DNA from: Anaerolineaceae bacterium
Lineage (GTDB): Bacteria > Chloroflexota > Anaerolineae > Aggregatilineales > Phototrophicaceae
Assembly (NCBI GenBank): GCA_026708325.1
Contig: JAPOVC010000027.1
Location: 1 to 47,997 of the forward strand
Direction: 5' to 3'
Length of the DNA: 47,997 bases
The notes under the pieces are model-generated. The model had not been told where the DNA came from. It did not search any database and worked only from the letters and a program-made list of their open reading frames with translations. How positions within the stretch are numbered: position 1 is the stretch's first letter; every line of letters begins with the position of its first letter. Shown here one piece after another: positions 1-9,410 of this stretch. Made by a program: the position numbers and the translations under genes.

Positions 1-57
1 ATGCTGATTGCAGGGCAGCCAGGGTGGCTGCCGGCCTTTCGTACAGGGATGCAGACC

Positions 58-1005
58 ATGTCATTCATCGACAGAATCGACCCTGAAGTCGCCCACGCCA
101 TTTATGAGCACCCGCCCGAGCGCTATATCGCCATCGGCGACGATCCTCCCCTGGCGCGCGAGATGACCCTGGCGAGCAACCTCGAAATGCGCGCCAGTCT
201 GCCGCCCACTGACGTGACGATCGAGGAAAGGGCGATCCCCGGGCCGGATGGCGAGGTCCCCGTGGTGATCTACCAGCCACCGGGTCCCGCGCCGCGCGGC
301 GGACTGCTCTGGTTGCATGGTGGCGGCTACATCGTGGGCCTGGCCCGCGATGACGCGCGTTGCATCGAATTCGCCGAAGTCGTCGGCTGCACGGTCGTCT
401 CGGTCGATTATCGCCTGGCGCCCGAAGCGAAATACCGGGAAAGCATAGCCGACAGCTTCGCGGCGTTGAACTGGATGGTCGACAATGCCGACGATTTGGG
501 TATTGATACCGGGCGCGTCGCCATCGGCGGCGGCAGCGCGGGCGGCGGCCTGAGCGCCGGTCTGGCGCTTTACAACCGCGACAACGGCGGCCCCGACCTC
601 GCGTACCAGTTGTTGATCTATCCCATGATTGACGACACCCACGATACCCCCTCGGGACACGAGGACACCTGCCCGACGGTCTGGAACCGGGAGGTGTCCT
701 TCAAGGCCTGGAAGATGTATCTGGGCGACGAGTACGGCACGGACCGGGTCTCTCCCTATGCGGCGGCGACGCGCGCCAGGGACCTGAGCGGACTGCCGCC
801 GGCGCTGGTCGTCGTCGGGACCCTGGACCTGTTCCGCGACGAAAACGTTGACTACGCTAAACGCCTGATGGCCGCCGGCGTGCCGACCGACCTGCTGGTG
901 TATGCCGGCATGTTTCACGGCGTGGAGATGCTGGTGATGGACGCCGTGGCCAGCGTGCGAATGAGAGAGGGCTATCTCTCGGGCCTGAAAGGCGCGATCG
1001 GCTGA
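58..1005 (+). CDS. Alpha/beta hydrolase (hormone-sensitive lipase family esterase)
   Basis: This is a probable cytosolic carboxylesterase of the HSL family. The oxyanion-hole motif HGGG is at residues 87-90, and the nucleophile lies in GGSAGG (Ser160). The likely acid is Asp257 in GTLDLFRDE and the likely base is His287 in MFHGVE. At 315 residues it has the normal family length. The reading frame is open to base 1, but ATG at 58 is preferred because AGGGA at 45-49 is spaced 8 bases from it; ATG at 49 is the alternative. The natural substrate cannot be read from the sequence. It precedes the luciferase-like gene by 66 bases on the same strand, so co-transcription is possible. Confidence 0.9.
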   Translation: MSFIDRIDPEVAHAIYEHPPERYIAIGDDPPLAREMTLASNLEMRASLPPTDVTIEERAIPGPDGEVPVVIYQPPGPAPRGGLLWLHGGGYIVGLARDDARCIEFAEVVGCTVVSVDYRLAPEAKYRESIADSFAALNWMVDNADDLGIDTGRVAIGGGSAGGGLSAGLALYNRDNGGPDLAYQLLIYPMIDDTHDTPSGHEDTCPTVWNREVSFKAWKMYLGDEYGTDRVSPYAAATRARDLSGLPPALVVVGTLDLFRDENVDYAKRLMAAGVPTDLLVYAGMFHGVEMLVMDAVASVRMREGYLSGLKGAIG

Positions 1006-1071
1006 TTTGCCGCCCCTTCCGGATGGCTCGCAAGAATTGAATCGTTTCTGCATTGAGGTGAGACAAGGGAC

Positions 1072-1938
1072 ATGAATCTAGGCGCCGTATTTCCCCAGAC
1101 CGAGAGCGGCACGGACGTCGCCGCGCTGCGCAACTATGTGCAGACCGTAGAGTCGCTGGGCTGCGACTATCTGCTTTGCTTCGATCACGTGCTGGGCCAC
1201 CGGCCGGCCGACATGGCGACCTGGCCCGGCCCCTACACCGACGGGGATTCCTTCCACGAAATCCTGACCTTCTTCGCCTGGGCCGCGGCCATCACCGAGC
1301 GCATCGAGTTCTTCACCGGCATCGTGATTCTGCCGCAGCGCCAGGCGCAGCTGGTCGCCAAGCAGGCCGCCGAAATCGACATCCTCTCCGGCGGACGCCT
1401 GCAGCTGGGCATCGGCATCGGCTGGAACCAGGTGGAGCTGGAAGGCATGGGCATGAACTTCGGCAACCGCGGCCGCCGCGCCGAAGAGCAGATTAAACTG
1501 ATGCGCGCGCTGTGGACGCAAGACCTGGTCGACTTCGACGGGCAGTATCACCAGTTGCGCCAGACCGGCATCAACCCGCCGCCGGTGCAGCGCCCCATCC
1601 CCGTCTGGATCGGCGGTTACGCCGACGTGGTGCTGCGCCGCGCGGCGCGCCTGGCGGACGGTATGCTGCCCGGTTCCGACCTGGCCGAGGGCCGCTCGCG
1701 GGTGCCGCGCCTGCGCCAGTACCTGGCGGACGAGGGTCGCGACCCCGACAACTTCGGCATCAACGTCTGGCTCAACGCCGGCGAGCTGGAGCGCGCGCAG
1801 TGGGACGACTTTGTCGGCGAATGGCGCGAACTGGGCGCGACGCACATCGCGCTGGACACCATGAACGCCGGCTGCGAGTCGCTGTCGCAGCACCTGGCGC
1901 TGGTGGAAGAGTTCGTCACGGCCTTCGGGAACGCCTGA
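1072..1938 (+). CDS. LLM-class (luciferase-like) flavin/F420-dependent oxidoreductase
   Basis: This 288-residue protein has the TIM-barrel layout of the bacterial luciferase-like family. It opens with the strand MNLGAVFPQ, carries the family segment around ILSGGRLQLGIGIGWN near residues 103-118, and ends with the usual C-terminal helices. Many close relatives use reduced coenzyme F420 rather than FMNH2, which fits the PPOX-fold gene at 46550-46954, but the cofactor is inferred. AAGGGA lies just upstream of the ATG. The stop is 5 bases before the nadE start, so the two genes are probably one transcript. The substrate is unknown. Confidence 0.88.
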   Translation: MNLGAVFPQTESGTDVAALRNYVQTVESLGCDYLLCFDHVLGHRPADMATWPGPYTDGDSFHEILTFFAWAAAITERIEFFTGIVILPQRQAQLVAKQAAEIDILSGGRLQLGIGIGWNQVELEGMGMNFGNRGRRAEEQIKLMRALWTQDLVDFDGQYHQLRQTGINPPPVQRPIPVWIGGYADVVLRRAARLADGMLPGSDLAEGRSRVPRLRQYLADEGRDPDNFGINVWLNAGELERAQWDDFVGEWRELGATHIALDTMNAGCESLSQHLALVEEFVTAFGNA

Positions 1939-1943
1939 ACACG

Positions 1944-2780
1944 ATGGACGACGGGGTGCTGGCGCGGCTCTCCATCGACACGGAGCTGGCGACACAGATC
2001 CTCTGCGGCTTTATCCGCGACCAGACGCGCAAGGCGGGCCTGCCGCGGGCCGTCGTCGCGCTCTCCGGCGGCATCGACTCGGCGCTGTCGGCGACGCTGG
2101 CGGCGCGCGCCCTGGGGAGGGAGAACGTGCTGGCCATACGCATGCCCTGGCGCGACTCCTCGCCGGGCAGCCTGGCCGACGCCGACCTGCTGATCGAAGC
2201 CCTCGGTCTGTCCGCGCTGACGGTCGAGATCACCCCGATGGTGCTGCCGCTTTTCGAACGCTTTCCGGAGATGGACCGGCGTCGTCGCGGCAACATCATG
2301 GCGCGGCAGCGCATGATCGTGTCCTACGACCAGTCGGTCTCCTGGGGCGGGCTGGTGATGGGCACCAGCAACAAGACCGAGTTTCTGCTGGGTTACTCCA
2401 CCATCTATGGCGACAGCGGCGTCGCCCTGCAACCGATCGCCGACCTCTACAAGGCGCAGGTGCGGCAACTGGCGGCGGCGCTGGACCTGCCGCAGTCGAT
2501 CCTCGACAAGGCGCCCTCGGCGGACCTGTGGGAAGGCCAGACCGACGAGGAGGAGCTGGGCTTCAGCTACGAGGAGGTCGACCAGGTGCTCTATCTGCTG
2601 GTGGACGAGCGCTACGTGGTCGATGAAGTCGTGGCAGAAGGATTCGACCGCAATTTTGTCGGGGACGTCTGGCGCCGCGTCAAGGCCAACCACTACAAGC
2701 GCACGATGCCCAACATCGCGCGGCTGAGCAACCGCGCCCTCGGCCACGATTTCCTCTATCTGCGCGACTGGGTGGGGTAG
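1944..2780 (+). CDS. nadE: NH3-dependent NAD+ synthetase
   Basis: NadE amidates nicotinic acid adenine dinucleotide to NAD+, the last step of NAD synthesis, using ATP and ammonia. The PP-loop motif SGGIDS is near residues 33-38 (VVALSGGIDSALSA). Other family signatures are MGTSNKTE, the GYSTIYGDSG loop and APSADLWEGQTDE. At 278 residues it has no glutamine-hydrolysing domain, so it should depend on ammonia or on an amidase partner. The frame stays open far upstream through the luciferase-like gene, but that is a shadow. ATG at 1944, right after the upstream stop, begins the homologous protein. Confidence 0.93.
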   Translation: MDDGVLARLSIDTELATQILCGFIRDQTRKAGLPRAVVALSGGIDSALSATLAARALGRENVLAIRMPWRDSSPGSLADADLLIEALGLSALTVEITPMVLPLFERFPEMDRRRRGNIMARQRMIVSYDQSVSWGGLVMGTSNKTEFLLGYSTIYGDSGVALQPIADLYKAQVRQLAAALDLPQSILDKAPSADLWEGQTDEEELGFSYEEVDQVLYLLVDERYVVDEVVAEGFDRNFVGDVWRRVKANHYKRTMPNIARLSNRALGHDFLYLRDWVG

Positions 2781-2805
2781 GGTGGCTTGACGCGGTAGCC
2801 TTGCG

Positions 2806-2892
2806 TGTAGGGGCGATTCATCAAATCGCCCGTCAGGCGCGGGCCACATGTCGTCAGCGACGAGGCGGGCGACATGATAAGTCGCCCCTGCA
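2806..2892. repeat. Small palindromic REP/MITE-like element
   Basis: An 87-base element is bounded by near-perfect inverted ends, TGTAGGGGCGA at 2806-2816 and TCGCCCCTGCA at 2882-2892 (10 of 11 complementary). It contains two internal hairpins, GGGCGATT/AATCGCCC on the left and GGGCGAC/GTCGCCC (2867-2873 with 2881-2887) on the right. It has no coding capacity and no obvious target-site duplication. Paired-hairpin elements of this kind are usually dispersed in many copies, but only one copy is in this window. Confidence 0.6.
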
Positions 2893-2951
2893 ACACAGGT
2901 CGGTCGCGGGAAAGGGTTCAGGTTGGGGGCGGCCTGACGCGGAGAAAACTT

Positions 2952-2992
2952 GCCCTCACCCCCCGACCCCCTCTCCCTCAGGGAGAGGGGGA
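2952..2992. repeat. GC-rich palindromic intergenic repeat, copy A
   Basis: The outer motif GCCCTCACCCCCCG is followed by an 11-bp stem, CCCCCTCTCCC at 2967-2977 and GGGAGAGGGGG at 2981-2991, with a 3-base TCA loop. Related copies are at 3121-3160, 5601-5640 and 5822-5882. Copy B at 3121-3160 has the same outer motif in the opposite orientation, so A and B face each other across about 130 bp. Confidence 0.75.
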
Positions 2993-3120
2993 GCCAGAAA
3001 TTGCAGCACGTGAACAAAATTTGTGCTTGGGCGCACGTGATAACGGGATTTGCCTGCAATTTGCAAGCATCCTTGAGTCTCTTTTGCTGGAGTGAGGTTA
3101 TCCGCGATCAATAAACGTCA

Positions 3121-3160
3121 CCCCCTCTCCCCTGGGGAGAGGGGGCCGGGGGGTGAGGGC
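3121..3160. repeat. GC-rich palindromic intergenic repeat, copy B (inverted relative to A)
   Basis: CCCCCTCTCCCC at 3121-3132 and GGGGAGAGGGGG at 3134-3145 make an almost perfect palindrome around one T. It is followed by CGGGGGGTGAGGGC, the reverse complement of the outer motif of copy A. The pair could form a large cruciform or a stem-loop spanning about 2952-3160. Confidence 0.75.
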
Positions 3161-3312
3161 ATTGCCACAGCACATTCTCGCACCCTCACCATGGCCTCTT
3201 CTTTCTTCCCCGCAGTTCCCGGCAGACTCTCTGATTTCAATTTCCCCGCCCCCCGCTTCTCTGGCAGCTTCGTAAGAACTTTGCCAGAAATCCCCGAAAT
3301 GTGACCTCTGTA

Positions 3313-3341
3313 TTGAATCTGCGCGCGCGTTTTGCTACGAT
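3313..3341 (+). promoter_or_regulatory. Promoter of groESL
   Basis: A -35 box TTGAAT (3313-3318) and a -10 box TACGAT (3336-3341) are separated by exactly 17 bases. The predicted transcription start, near 3348, is immediately upstream of the CIRCE operator and about 60 bases before the groES start codon. Confidence 0.75.
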
Positions 3342-3354
3342 GCGCGCAGGTTTA

Positions 3355-3380
3355 CTGGCACTCTGCGTTGAGAGTGCCAA
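3355..3380 (+). promoter_or_regulatory. CIRCE-type operator (HrcA binding site)
   Basis: The inverted repeat CTGGCACTC (3355-3363) and GAGTGCCAA (3372-3380) lies just after the predicted groESL start. It matches the CIRCE arms bound by the heat-shock repressor HrcA (consensus TTAGCACTC and GAGTGCTAA). The spacer here counts to 8 bases, where the classical element has 9. Its position fits repression of groESL with release on heat stress. No hrcA gene is in the window. Confidence 0.85.
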
Positions 3381-3405
3381 AAGGGACAGCCAATGGAGGG
3401 AGTTC

Positions 3406-5401
<1,996 letters not shown>

Positions 5402-5412
5402 ATCGGGTTTTG

Positions 5413-5434
5413 GGGCGCGTCTGTGGGCGCGCCC
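5413..5434 (+). other. GC-rich hairpin just after groEL
   Basis: GGGCGCG (5413-5419) pairs with CGCGCCC (5428-5434) around an 8-base loop. It lies between the groEL stop and the stronger terminator, and could protect the mRNA 3' end or assist termination. It lacks its own T run. Confidence 0.5.
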
Positions 5435-5442
5435 TCACTCCG

Positions 5443-5473
5443 AAGCCCCTCTTCGCGACGGAGAGGGGCTTTT
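5443..5473 (+). terminator. Rho-independent terminator of groESL
   Basis: AAGCCCCTCT (5443-5452) pairs with AGAGGGGCTT, followed by a short T run ending at 5473. The stem is about 10 bp with a 9-base loop. The stem sequence resembles the inner palindrome of the nearby GC-rich repeats, so the repeat family may supply terminators. Confidence 0.85.
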
Positions 5474-5542
5474 CATTTGCCTTAGAGCTGGTTCGATGAG
5501 TTGGGCCGCTGCTACAGACAGGCAGTAGATCAAGCTATCTTC
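5461..5542 (+). repeat. Direct repeat, unit 1 (post-groEL)
   Basis: About 80 bases beginning GAGAGGGGCTTT recur in diverged form at 5631-5712. Both units carry TTTGCC, AGCTGG, TCGATGAG and CAGGCAGTAG in the same order and spacing. Unit 1 begins inside the right arm of the groESL terminator, suggesting duplication of a terminator plus its flank. Confidence 0.7.
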
Positions 5543-5600
5543 GCCTCTCACTGAGAGAAGGGTTCCAGCGACCGGGAGGGAAAGGGGGCTTTGGGCCAAA

Positions 5601-5640
5601 TGCCCTCACCCCAAACCCCTCTCCCTCAGGGAGAGGGGCT
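5601..5640. repeat. GC-rich palindromic intergenic repeat, copy C
   Basis: TGCCCTCACCCC is followed by a 10-bp stem, CCCCTCTCCC at 5616-5625 and GGGAGAGGGG at 5629-5638, with a TCA loop. The orientation is that of copy A. AAA before the stem and CTTT after it could let it act as a weak terminator. Confidence 0.7.
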
Positions 5641-5712
5641 TTCGTTTGCCTCGTAGCTGGCTCGATGAGCCGGGGCGCTGCAACAAACAGGCAGTAGTTC
5701 AGGATTTCTTCC
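5631..5712 (+). repeat. Direct repeat, unit 2 (post-groEL)
   Basis: This is the second, diverged copy of the approximately 80-base unit at 5461-5542, offset by about 170 bases. It starts in the right arm of palindrome copy C just as unit 1 starts in the right arm of the groESL terminator. Confidence 0.7.
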
Positions 5713-5821
5713 CCTTTCCTCAGGGGGGCTTTTCATTTGGAACCAATTTGCATTCTGTTGGCGGACGCGGGCAAAGATTCTTTCAGGAAAACGGACTTTA
5801 ATCTTGCTCAATCCTGCATCT

Positions 5822-5882
5822 CCCCCTCTCCCTGGGAAGGGCTCCCGCGACTGAGCGGGAAAAAGGGGCCGGGGGTGAGGGC
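5822..5882. repeat. GC-rich palindromic intergenic repeat, copy D
   Basis: CCCCCTCTCCCTGGGAAGGG is followed after a CGCGACTGAGCGGG stretch by GGGGCCGGGGGTGAGGGC. It is a looser copy with the same orientation as copy B and an insertion in the loop. Confidence 0.6.
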
Positions 5883-5957
5883 GGACTGATCCGGGCATCA
5901 ATTTCTGCGGAAACGGATGTAAAGTCTGCATCAGCGATAACAGATGGAAGCGATTTC

Positions 5958-6725
5958 TTGCCCATTGAAGCCCTGCTGCAGCGCCTGGTACGGGAACTGG
6001 TTGACGACAACACCCTGGCCATCGGCCTGACCGGCAGCCATGCCCGCGGCGACGCCAACGCCCACAGCGACGTCGACCTCTGGCATTTTGTGAAGAAGAC
6101 GCCGGAGGACCCGCGCGCCGCCTACAGGCTGCGCATGGTCGAGGGCTGGCTGGTCAGCGTTTCGGTCCGGGTACTGGCGGAGGAGGCGGCCCTGATGCGC
6201 GCGCCGCAGACGGCCATCGCGGTGGTGCCCGGCTTTCGCCAGATGCGCTCGCTCCACGACCCGCAGGGTGAGCTGGCGCAGGTGATCGGGGAGGCCCGCA
6301 ACTTCCCCTGGGACTCGCTGCGCGCCGCCGCCTCCGACCAGGCCAGCTACGAGCTCTGCGGCAACGCCGAGGAAGTCGGCAAGTTGCTCATGGCCCTGGA
6401 GCAGGGCGACGACGAGATGGGGCTGTTCTGGTTGCACGCCATGGTTTTCGGCCTGCTAAACGCTACGACCCTGGGTCTGGGCCTGCCGGTGGAGACCGAA
6501 AATGCGCAAGTGCAGCAACTGCAAGGGGCCGTCGGCGTGGATAGCGCGTGGAGCCGGGCGCTGCGCGAGGCCCTGGGGATTCCGCCGGCCCCCGCCGCGC
6601 TGCGCCTTCGCGCCGGTCTGCGCCTCTACCGCGGGACGGCGGCGCTACTGGAAGAGAAGATTCGCCCGGACGATCAGGCGGTCGTGGACGCAACCCTGCA
6701 ACGCATTGAGGTGGCGCTCAGCTAA
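5958..6725 (+). CDS. Nucleotidyltransferase-domain protein (DNA polymerase beta superfamily)
   Basis: The N-terminal motif GLTGSHARGDANAHSDVDL (residues 23-41) is the nucleotidyltransferase signature: GS, then an Asp pair (Asp38, Asp40) that binds metal. The rest is a helical domain like that of aminoglycoside- or kanamycin-type nucleotidyltransferases and related proteins of unknown substrate. The length is 255 residues. The only plausible start in frame is TTG at 5958; no near ATG or GTG exists. The 3' end overlaps the 3' end of metG by 8 bases on the opposite strand. The substrate is unknown and resistance function should not be assumed. Confidence 0.75.
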   Translation: MPIEALLQRLVRELVDDNTLAIGLTGSHARGDANAHSDVDLWHFVKKTPEDPRAAYRLRMVEGWLVSVSVRVLAEEAALMRAPQTAIAVVPGFRQMRSLHDPQGELAQVIGEARNFPWDSLRAAASDQASYELCGNAEEVGKLLMALEQGDDEMGLFWLHAMVFGLLNATTLGLGLPVETENAQVQQLQGAVGVDSAWSRALREALGIPPAPAALRLRAGLRLYRGTAALLEEKIRPDDQAVVDATLQRIEVALS

Positions 6726-8532
6726 TCTCGCGTTCCTCGCGTTTCGCGCCGAGGAAGGCCCGCTCGCTCTCGACGATCTCCGGCTCCAGGCGCGTGAACA
6801 GGGCTTTGGGTTCGCGCAGTTGCTGACCGGGCGGCAGCTCGCTGGCGCTCCAGTTGCCGATTGCCCCCTGCGGGTCGTAGCACAAGGCCTCATGCGAATG
6901 CGTCGCTTCCTGAAAGTCGTGAATCTCCAGCGCGCCGAAGAGCCGGCCATCGTAGCCCAGCATTTCGTGCAGTTGCTGCGCGCTGAAGGGCAGGTAGGGC
7001 GCCAGCAGGATCTTCAGGTTGTCGATGACCTTAAGGGTGGCGTAGACGCTGGCGGCGGCGTCTTCGCGGTCCTCGCGGATGCGAATCCAGGGCTCGCGCT
7101 CGCTGAGATGGGCGTTGGCGGCGCGCACGATCTCCATCGCGGCCTGCAGCGCGTCGCGCAGGCGCACCTGCTCCAGCAGCGCGCCGACCTCCGCAAAGCC
7201 GGCCTCCGAGCGCGCGATGATGGCGCGGTCGCTGTCCCCGAGTGCGCCGGGCTGCGGCACCCGGGCGTCGAAGTTGCGCCAGGCGAAGTTGAGGGCGCGG
7301 TTGACGAGGTTGCCCCAGGCGGCCACCAGTTCGTTGTTGACGCGCGCCAGGAAGCCTTCCCAGGCGAAGTCCGAGTCATGCGTTTCCGGGAAGGTCATGG
7401 CGACGTAGTAACGGATGGCGTCGGCCTGGTAGCGTTCGAGGATGTCGGGCAGCCAGATGGCCCAGTTGCGGCTGGTGGAAAACTGCCGTCCCTCGATGTT
7501 CATGAACTCGTTGGCGGGGACGTCATGGGGCAGGTTGAGCGGCGATTCCCCGTCGTGATAGAGGCCGCTGATGCCCATCAGTTCCGCCGGCCAGATGATG
7601 GTGTGGAAGGGGATGTTGTCCTTGCCGAGGAAGTTGTAGATTTTGGCGTCCGGGTTGTACCACCAGTGTTTCCAGGCTTCGGGCCGGCCGACGTTCTGCG
7701 CCCATTCGACGCTGGCGCTGAAATAGCCGATGATGTTCTCGAACCAGACGTAGAAGCGCTTGCCGTCCCAGCCCTCCAGCGGGACGGGGACGCCCCAGTC
7801 CAGGTCGCGCGTGATGGGGCGGCCGCGCAGGCCCTCCTCCACGCCGCGGCGGATCATGTTGCGCGTGAACTGCATGACGTTGGCGCGCCAGTGGCTTTCG
7901 TGCCCCTCGAGGTAGGCCAGCAGGGGGTCGGAAAAGCGGCTGAGGTCGATGAAATAGTGCTCCGATTCGCGGATGACCAGGCGGTCGTCCGGCGCGTTCT
8001 TGCTACGCGGATTGATCAGGCGGGTGGCGTCGATGAGGTTGCCGCATTCGTCGCACTGGTCGCCGCGGGCGCTGTCGTAGCCACAAAAGTAGCATTCGCC
8101 CTCGACGTAGCGGTCCGGCAGGAAACGGCCCTCGCGCTCGCTGAAGAGCAGGCGCTGGGTCTCGCTGTAGAGGCACTGGTTCTCCCGCAGCAGCAGGAAG
8201 ATGTCCTGGGCGATGCGATGGTGGCTTTCGGTGTCGGTATGGGTGAAGAGGTCGTAACTGATGCCCATCTTCTGCTGGGTGAGCAGAAAGCGGCGATGGT
8301 AGTGCTCGAAGACCTCGACGGGCGAGATGCCGCGCGCGTCGGCTTCGAGGGTGATGGGCGTGCCGTGGGTGTCGGAGCCGGAGACCATGAGCACGTGGTT
8401 GCCGCGCAGGCGGTGATAGCGGGCGAAGATGTCGGCGGGCAGGAAGTTGCCGGCGGCGTGGCCCACGTGCAGGTCGCCGTTGGAATAGGGCCAGGCGACG
8501 GAAACGTGGATGTACTGCGGCTGGTGGCTCAT
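6718..8532 (-). CDS. metG: Methionyl-tRNA synthetase
   Basis: This enzyme charges tRNA-Met with methionine in the cytoplasm. The class I HIGH signature appears as HVGH (residues 22-25). A four-cysteine zinc knuckle is at Cys147, Cys150, Cys160 and Cys163. The KMSKS loop appears as FSTSR (351-355) after GRQ, a variant seen in some archaeal and bacterial enzymes. At 604 residues it lacks the C-terminal dimerisation domain of longer forms. ATG at 8532 is chosen for the AAAGGAG site upstream, although the frame is open to 8667. The end overlaps the convergent nucleotidyltransferase gene by 8 bases. Confidence 0.95.
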   Translation of the reverse strand: MSHQPQYIHVSVAWPYSNGDLHVGHAAGNFLPADIFARYHRLRGNHVLMVSGSDTHGTPITLEADARGISPVEVFEHYHRRFLLTQQKMGISYDLFTHTDTESHHRIAQDIFLLLRENQCLYSETQRLLFSEREGRFLPDRYVEGECYFCGYDSARGDQCDECGNLIDATRLINPRSKNAPDDRLVIRESEHYFIDLSRFSDPLLAYLEGHESHWRANVMQFTRNMIRRGVEEGLRGRPITRDLDWGVPVPLEGWDGKRFYVWFENIIGYFSASVEWAQNVGRPEAWKHWWYNPDAKIYNFLGKDNIPFHTIIWPAELMGISGLYHDGESPLNLPHDVPANEFMNIEGRQFSTSRNWAIWLPDILERYQADAIRYYVAMTFPETHDSDFAWEGFLARVNNELVAAWGNLVNRALNFAWRNFDARVPQPGALGDSDRAIIARSEAGFAEVGALLEQVRLRDALQAAMEIVRAANAHLSEREPWIRIREDREDAAASVYATLKVIDNLKILLAPYLPFSAQQLHEMLGYDGRLFGALEIHDFQEATHSHEALCYDPQGAIGNWSASELPPGQQLREPKALFTRLEPEIVESERAFLGAKREEREIS

Positions 8533-8727
8533 GGACGCTCCTTTCAGACCGGCGCCATGATAGCACAGACGCCTGCCCCCAATGCTGTGGATCAGCGCCA
8601 TTCTGATGGCTTGCCACCCAGGGTTGAGAGATGGGTCCTGCCCCGCGCCGGAAGGGCCAGGGGTCATTCCTGAACCCGGTACAATGGGAATTGGGCCGGA
8701 GGTGCGGGAACAGAGGGTGCACCAGCC

Positions 8728-8904
8728 ATGGTTTTCGGTGAAAGACCAGAGCCGGGTCTCGACCCGAGGTCACTCATGGGCGTCGAGGACCGCCGCCCTG
8801 CTGCCCGCTGGTACAAACAACTGCGCTGCTGTCTCGTGTTCCTGGCCATCATGCTGGCGGCATTTCTCTCGTGGGGCATGTGCGGTAACGCTATCAGTCG
8901 CTGA
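8728..8904 (+). CDS. Small single-TM protein, array copy 1
   Basis: A 58-residue frame not recognised from any named family. The N-terminal half is charged and proline-rich (DPRSLMGVEDRRPAARW), followed by KQLR and a hydrophobic segment of about 18 residues that would form one membrane helix, then a short polar tail. It aligns with copies 2 and 3 at DPxxLMG, RRP, KQLR and the helix. The start is uncertain. ATG at 8728 has only a weak GAGGG upstream. ATG at 8684 would match the start position of copy 3 but is out of frame by 2 bases, so copy 1 may be a shortened or frameshifted paralogue. Confidence 0.5.
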   Translation: MVFGERPEPGLDPRSLMGVEDRRPAARWYKQLRCCLVFLAIMLAAFLSWGMCGNAISR

Positions 8905-9050
8905 CCCGAAACACGTCGGCCTTCCTCCCGACCGTCCATTGCCCGCGCCGAAATGGCCTCCGCCGGCGAGCGGTCTGTGTTTGGCAGAGGCGGGTCAGGT
9001 GTGGTGCCGGGTCCGCCAACATTGTGGCGGCTATCCAGAGCGAGGCAAGA

Positions 9051-9278
9051 ATGGGCAAATATGTGGATCCCACAGGCGGTCTGGAACCCACCGGTCCTCG
9101 CGAACATGACTCTCCTCTCGAACGAAGAGGTCCCGATCCGATCGGGTTCATGGGCGGCGGCCCGCGACGCCCTTCTGCTCCCTTGCACAAACAACTGCGC
9201 TGCGTTGGCTGGAGTCTGGCCGTTTTGCTGGCAGCGGCAGTCATTTGTCGCATTTGCACTACCGTTTCCTTTTTCTGA
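9051..9278 (+). CDS. Small single-TM protein, array copy 2
   Basis: A 75-residue frame beginning MGKYVDP, with an AGCGAGG ribosome site about 6 bases upstream. It carries the block GFMGGGPRRPSAPLHKQLR, followed by a hydrophobic helix and a short end, so it is probably tail-anchored with the N-terminus in the cytoplasm. Against copy 3, base changes in the core block are mostly at third codon positions (GGC/GGG, CGC/CGT, CCT/CCC, GCT/GCA, CGC/CGA). This supports real translation in this frame. An in-frame ATG at 9024 is a less likely start. The function is unknown. Confidence 0.6.
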   Translation: MGKYVDPTGGLEPTGPREHDSPLERRGPDPIGFMGGGPRRPSAPLHKQLRCVGWSLAVLLAAAVICRICTTVSFF

Positions 9279-9410
9279 CACGATGCCTGACGATCTCCCT
9301 GCCGGCAGACGCTTGTCCAGGTCCAAACTGTCTCTGCCTGTCACGAGCCTGGTCCTTGCCGCTGCGGGCATGGCAATGGTGGCAGCCCGTTTCGTCCGCG
9401 AGAGGTTCAT

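Larger units (their letters stand above)
2781..3312. other. Long intergenic region between nadE and the groESL promoter
   Basis: This gap holds the 87-base palindromic element and two inverted copies of the GC-rich repeat, with AT-richer unique DNA between them (about 2995-3117) and after them (3161-3312). Short open frames cross it but none has a convincing ribosome site or recognisable product. I see no RNA gene. Confidence 0.6.
5474..5957. other. Repeat-rich intergenic region between groEL and the nucleotidyltransferase gene
   Basis: The gap is filled by the tail of direct repeat unit 1, a GC-rich palindrome copy, direct repeat unit 2 and another repeat copy. Only about 5713-5815 looks unique. 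No convincing gene or RNA is seen. Confidence 0.6.

Noticed and set aside
1512..1943. Extension of the nadE frame upstream, suggesting a fusion
   Set aside because: The upstream part is arginine/proline-rich antisense-like sequence in another frame of the luciferase-like gene. NadE homology starts at the ATG at 1944.
5443..5882. Closely spaced repeats after groEL, considered as a CRISPR array
   Set aside because: The repeats are palindromic or ~80 bases long, diverged and unevenly spaced, with no uniform spacers and no cas genes.
5958..6725. Annotation of the nucleotidyltransferase as an antibiotic-resistance gene
   Set aside because: Only the general nucleotidyltransferase signature is visible. 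The rest does not identify an aminoglycoside enzyme.
6502..8673. A 723-codon plus-strand frame opposite metG
   Set aside because: It is a shadow of methionyl-tRNA synthetase: composition is skewed to V, A, G and D with no domain, and metG is unmistakable.
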